A stretch of DNA of 35,949 bases from an uncultured Lachnospiraceae bacterium (GTDB taxonomy: Bacteria > Bacillota > Clostridia > Lachnospirales > Lachnospiraceae): assembly GCA_902790935.1 (NCBI GenBank), contig CADATP010000020.1, positions 1-35,949 on the forward strand, in the 5' to 3' direction. The translations under genes were made by a program, and so were the position numbers. Shown piece after piece: positions 34,921 through 35,949 of the stretch. Below the pieces are notes generated by a model that saw only the letters and a list, made by a program, of their open reading frames with translations, was not told the DNA's origin and did not search any database. Every line of letters starts with the position of its first letter. Position 1 is the stretch's first letter.

Positions 34921-35628
34921 ATGAAAATCGAGAAATTAAACGATAATCAGATCCGCTGCACGCTCACCGGAGAAGACCTGGCCAAGCGCAATCTTCGCAT
35001 CAGCGAACTAGCATACGGCTCTGAAAAGACACAAAGTCTTTTTCGTGAGATGGTAAAGCAGGCAGATTATCAGTACGGTTTCGAAACCGAAAACATTCCT
35101 CTTGTGGTCGAAGCAATACCTACCGCATCCGGAAACATTGTTCTTATTATTACTAAAATAGAGGATCCCGAAGAACTCGATACAAGGTTCTCCCGCTTCT
35201 CTCCATATAACAACCCCGATGAGGACGAGGAAGATTACGACGAGGACGGCGACGATTACGGCAGCATGTTCGCCAAGCCAAAGCCCGTAGAGCCTTCCTT
35301 CGGCGATATGCTCAAAGAAGCCCTTATGGAAGAAGAGCGCAAGTACAGCTTCCTTTTCGCTTTCGCTTCTCTGTCTCAGGTTGTGGGATTCTGCCGCCAG
35401 GCAAGAAATTATCCCGGAGAAAGTAGCCTGTATAAAGCCCAAAGCGGAGAATATCAGCTTGTGATCTCCCCTTCCGGCTCCGATAAAAACGAGTTTAAGA
35501 ATGTCTGCCTCTTAGCTTCCGAGTACGGACGCGGACGCAGCATCCCGGAGTCTGCAAGAGAGTTTCTTAAAGAGCACAGCGATACCCTTGTACCCGCCGG
35601 CGCAATACAGAAGCTTTCAGAGATCTGA
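34921..35628 (+). CDS. mecA: Adaptor protein MecA-like
   Basis: MecA proteins deliver substrates to the ClpCP protease; in Bacillus the best-known one is ComK. The 235 residues begin MKIEKLNDNQIRCTLTGEDL, the usual MecA N-terminal substrate-binding start, followed by LFREMVKQADYQYGFE. A very acidic linker (about residues 95-120, Asp/Glu/Tyr rich) connects to a C-terminal domain (about 140-235) that in the family binds ClpC. An AGGAGG site precedes the ATG. The C-terminal half is diverged, so the target cannot be stated; no com genes are near. Confidence 0.87.
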   Translation: MKIEKLNDNQIRCTLTGEDLAKRNLRISELAYGSEKTQSLFREMVKQADYQYGFETENIPLVVEAIPTASGNIVLIITKIEDPEELDTRFSRFSPYNNPDEDEEDYDEDGDDYGSMFAKPKPVEPSFGDMLKEALMEEERKYSFLFAFASLSQVVGFCRQARNYPGESSLYKAQSGEYQLVISPSGSDKNEFKNVCLLASEYGRGRSIPESAREFLKEHSDTLVPAGAIQKLSEI

Positions 35629-35673
35629 TCCTTTTGGATAGAGATCAAACAGATATCGATAAATAAGAACGAA

Positions 35674-35707
35674 GCCCCCGATCGATTCCTCGACCGGGGG
35701 CCTTTTT
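35674..35707 (+). terminator. Terminator of the mecA-like gene
   Basis: GCCCCCG / CGGGGGC form the stem (35674-35680 and 35695-35701), with inner TCGA/TCGA pairing, followed by CTTTTTG. It lies 45 bp after the stop codon. Confidence 0.92.
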
Positions 35708-35732
35708 GATCTTGATCTTTTTAAGTTTAAGA

Positions 35733-35924
35733 TTAAGCCTCTTCGATAGCTTTCATAAGCTCGTCGATGTCGATACCGTGAACGGCTGCTGCCATCTCAA
35801 GAGACTCGCCTGCGCTTGAAGGGCATCCGATGCAGTGCATTCCTGCGCTCATAAGAATAGGAATAACGTCGGGCTGTGCGGAAACGATCTCACCCATAGT
35901 CATATCTTTTGTAATTCCGGTCAT
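35733..35924 (-). CDS. DUF1858 domain protein (small CxxC protein)
   Basis: This 63-residue protein matches DUF1858, a small helical domain often next to or fused with hybrid-cluster or redox proteins. The motif [10 protein letters not shown] places two cysteines (C31, C34) and H30 in the position typical for the family, suggesting a redox or metal role. GGAGG precedes the ATG. Genes upstream lie outside the window. The precise function is not known. Confidence 0.9.
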   Translation of the reverse strand: MTGITKDMTMGEIVSAQPDVIPILMSAGMHCIGCPSSAGESLEMAAAVHGIDIDELMKAIEEA

Positions 35925-35949
35925 TGTTTATTTCCTCCGTGTTTACTGT

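Overview
The window reads as a chromosomal segment of a low-to-moderate GC anaerobic Firmicute, most likely a member of the Lachnospiraceae (Butyrivibrio or a relative). This is inferred from the gene families present: paired GlgC/GlgD, a long Prs, BioY, an HTH-Uma2 fusion, a divergent MecA, a DUF1858 protein and an F-ATPase with a Na+-type c subunit. It also fits the strong AGGAGG-type ribosome binding sites. I made no database comparison. From 3186 to 34073 every gene but one lies on the minus strand. No tRNA, rRNA, transposase, phage gene or CRISPR array was found.

Layout. 143-3183 (+): an MBOAT O-acyltransferase followed by a secreted D,D-carboxypeptidase, a cell-envelope pair. 3186-7326 (-): pth-mfd. 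7527-10290 (-): spoVG, then glgC-glgD for ADP-glucose synthesis. 10514-11216 (-): bioY with a promoter flanked by two BirA boxes. 11277-14688 (-): a DnaD-domain protein, a DnaC/DnaI-like helicase-loader ATPase, and prs, which has its own promoter. 14689-15009: a cluster of DnaA-box-like 9-mers, some of which form the stem of the murC terminator. 15010-18986 (-): a large membrane-anchored protein of unknown function followed by murC. 19054-26560 (-): a ten-gene F1Fo ATP synthase operon in the order atpZ, subunit I, a, c, b, delta, alpha, gamma, beta, epsilon. 26604-27153: a divergent DUF402 gene. 27174-28074 (-): an HTH-Uma2 nuclease-like gene. 28250-34185 (-): one apparent transcription unit encoding a GH18/SH3 envelope protein, the Sua5-type tRNA threonylcarbamoyladenosine enzyme, RpiB, Upp, a dCMP-deaminase-family protein and a coiled-coil SleB-type wall hydrolase. 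34921-35628 (+): a MecA-like adaptor. 35733-35924 (-): a small DUF1858 protein.

How it fits together. The genes mix housekeeping (ATP synthesis, PRPP and pyrimidine salvage, tRNA modification, transcription-coupled repair, replication initiation) with envelope work (murC, carboxypeptidase, wall hydrolase, MBOAT, GH18). Many starts and transcription boundaries can be placed from promoters with 17-bp spacing, strong SD sequences and hairpin terminators.

The most unusual signals are: (1) four consecutive hairpins between upp and the deaminase gene, three sharing nearly the same 7-nt loop on unrelated stems; (2) DnaA-box-like repeats that also form the murC terminator next to the dnaD/dnaI genes; (3) an uncharacterised 849-residue protein with a possible degraded papain/C39-like C-terminus; (4) a Na+-binding signature in AtpE; and (5) the two BirA operators around the bioY promoter.
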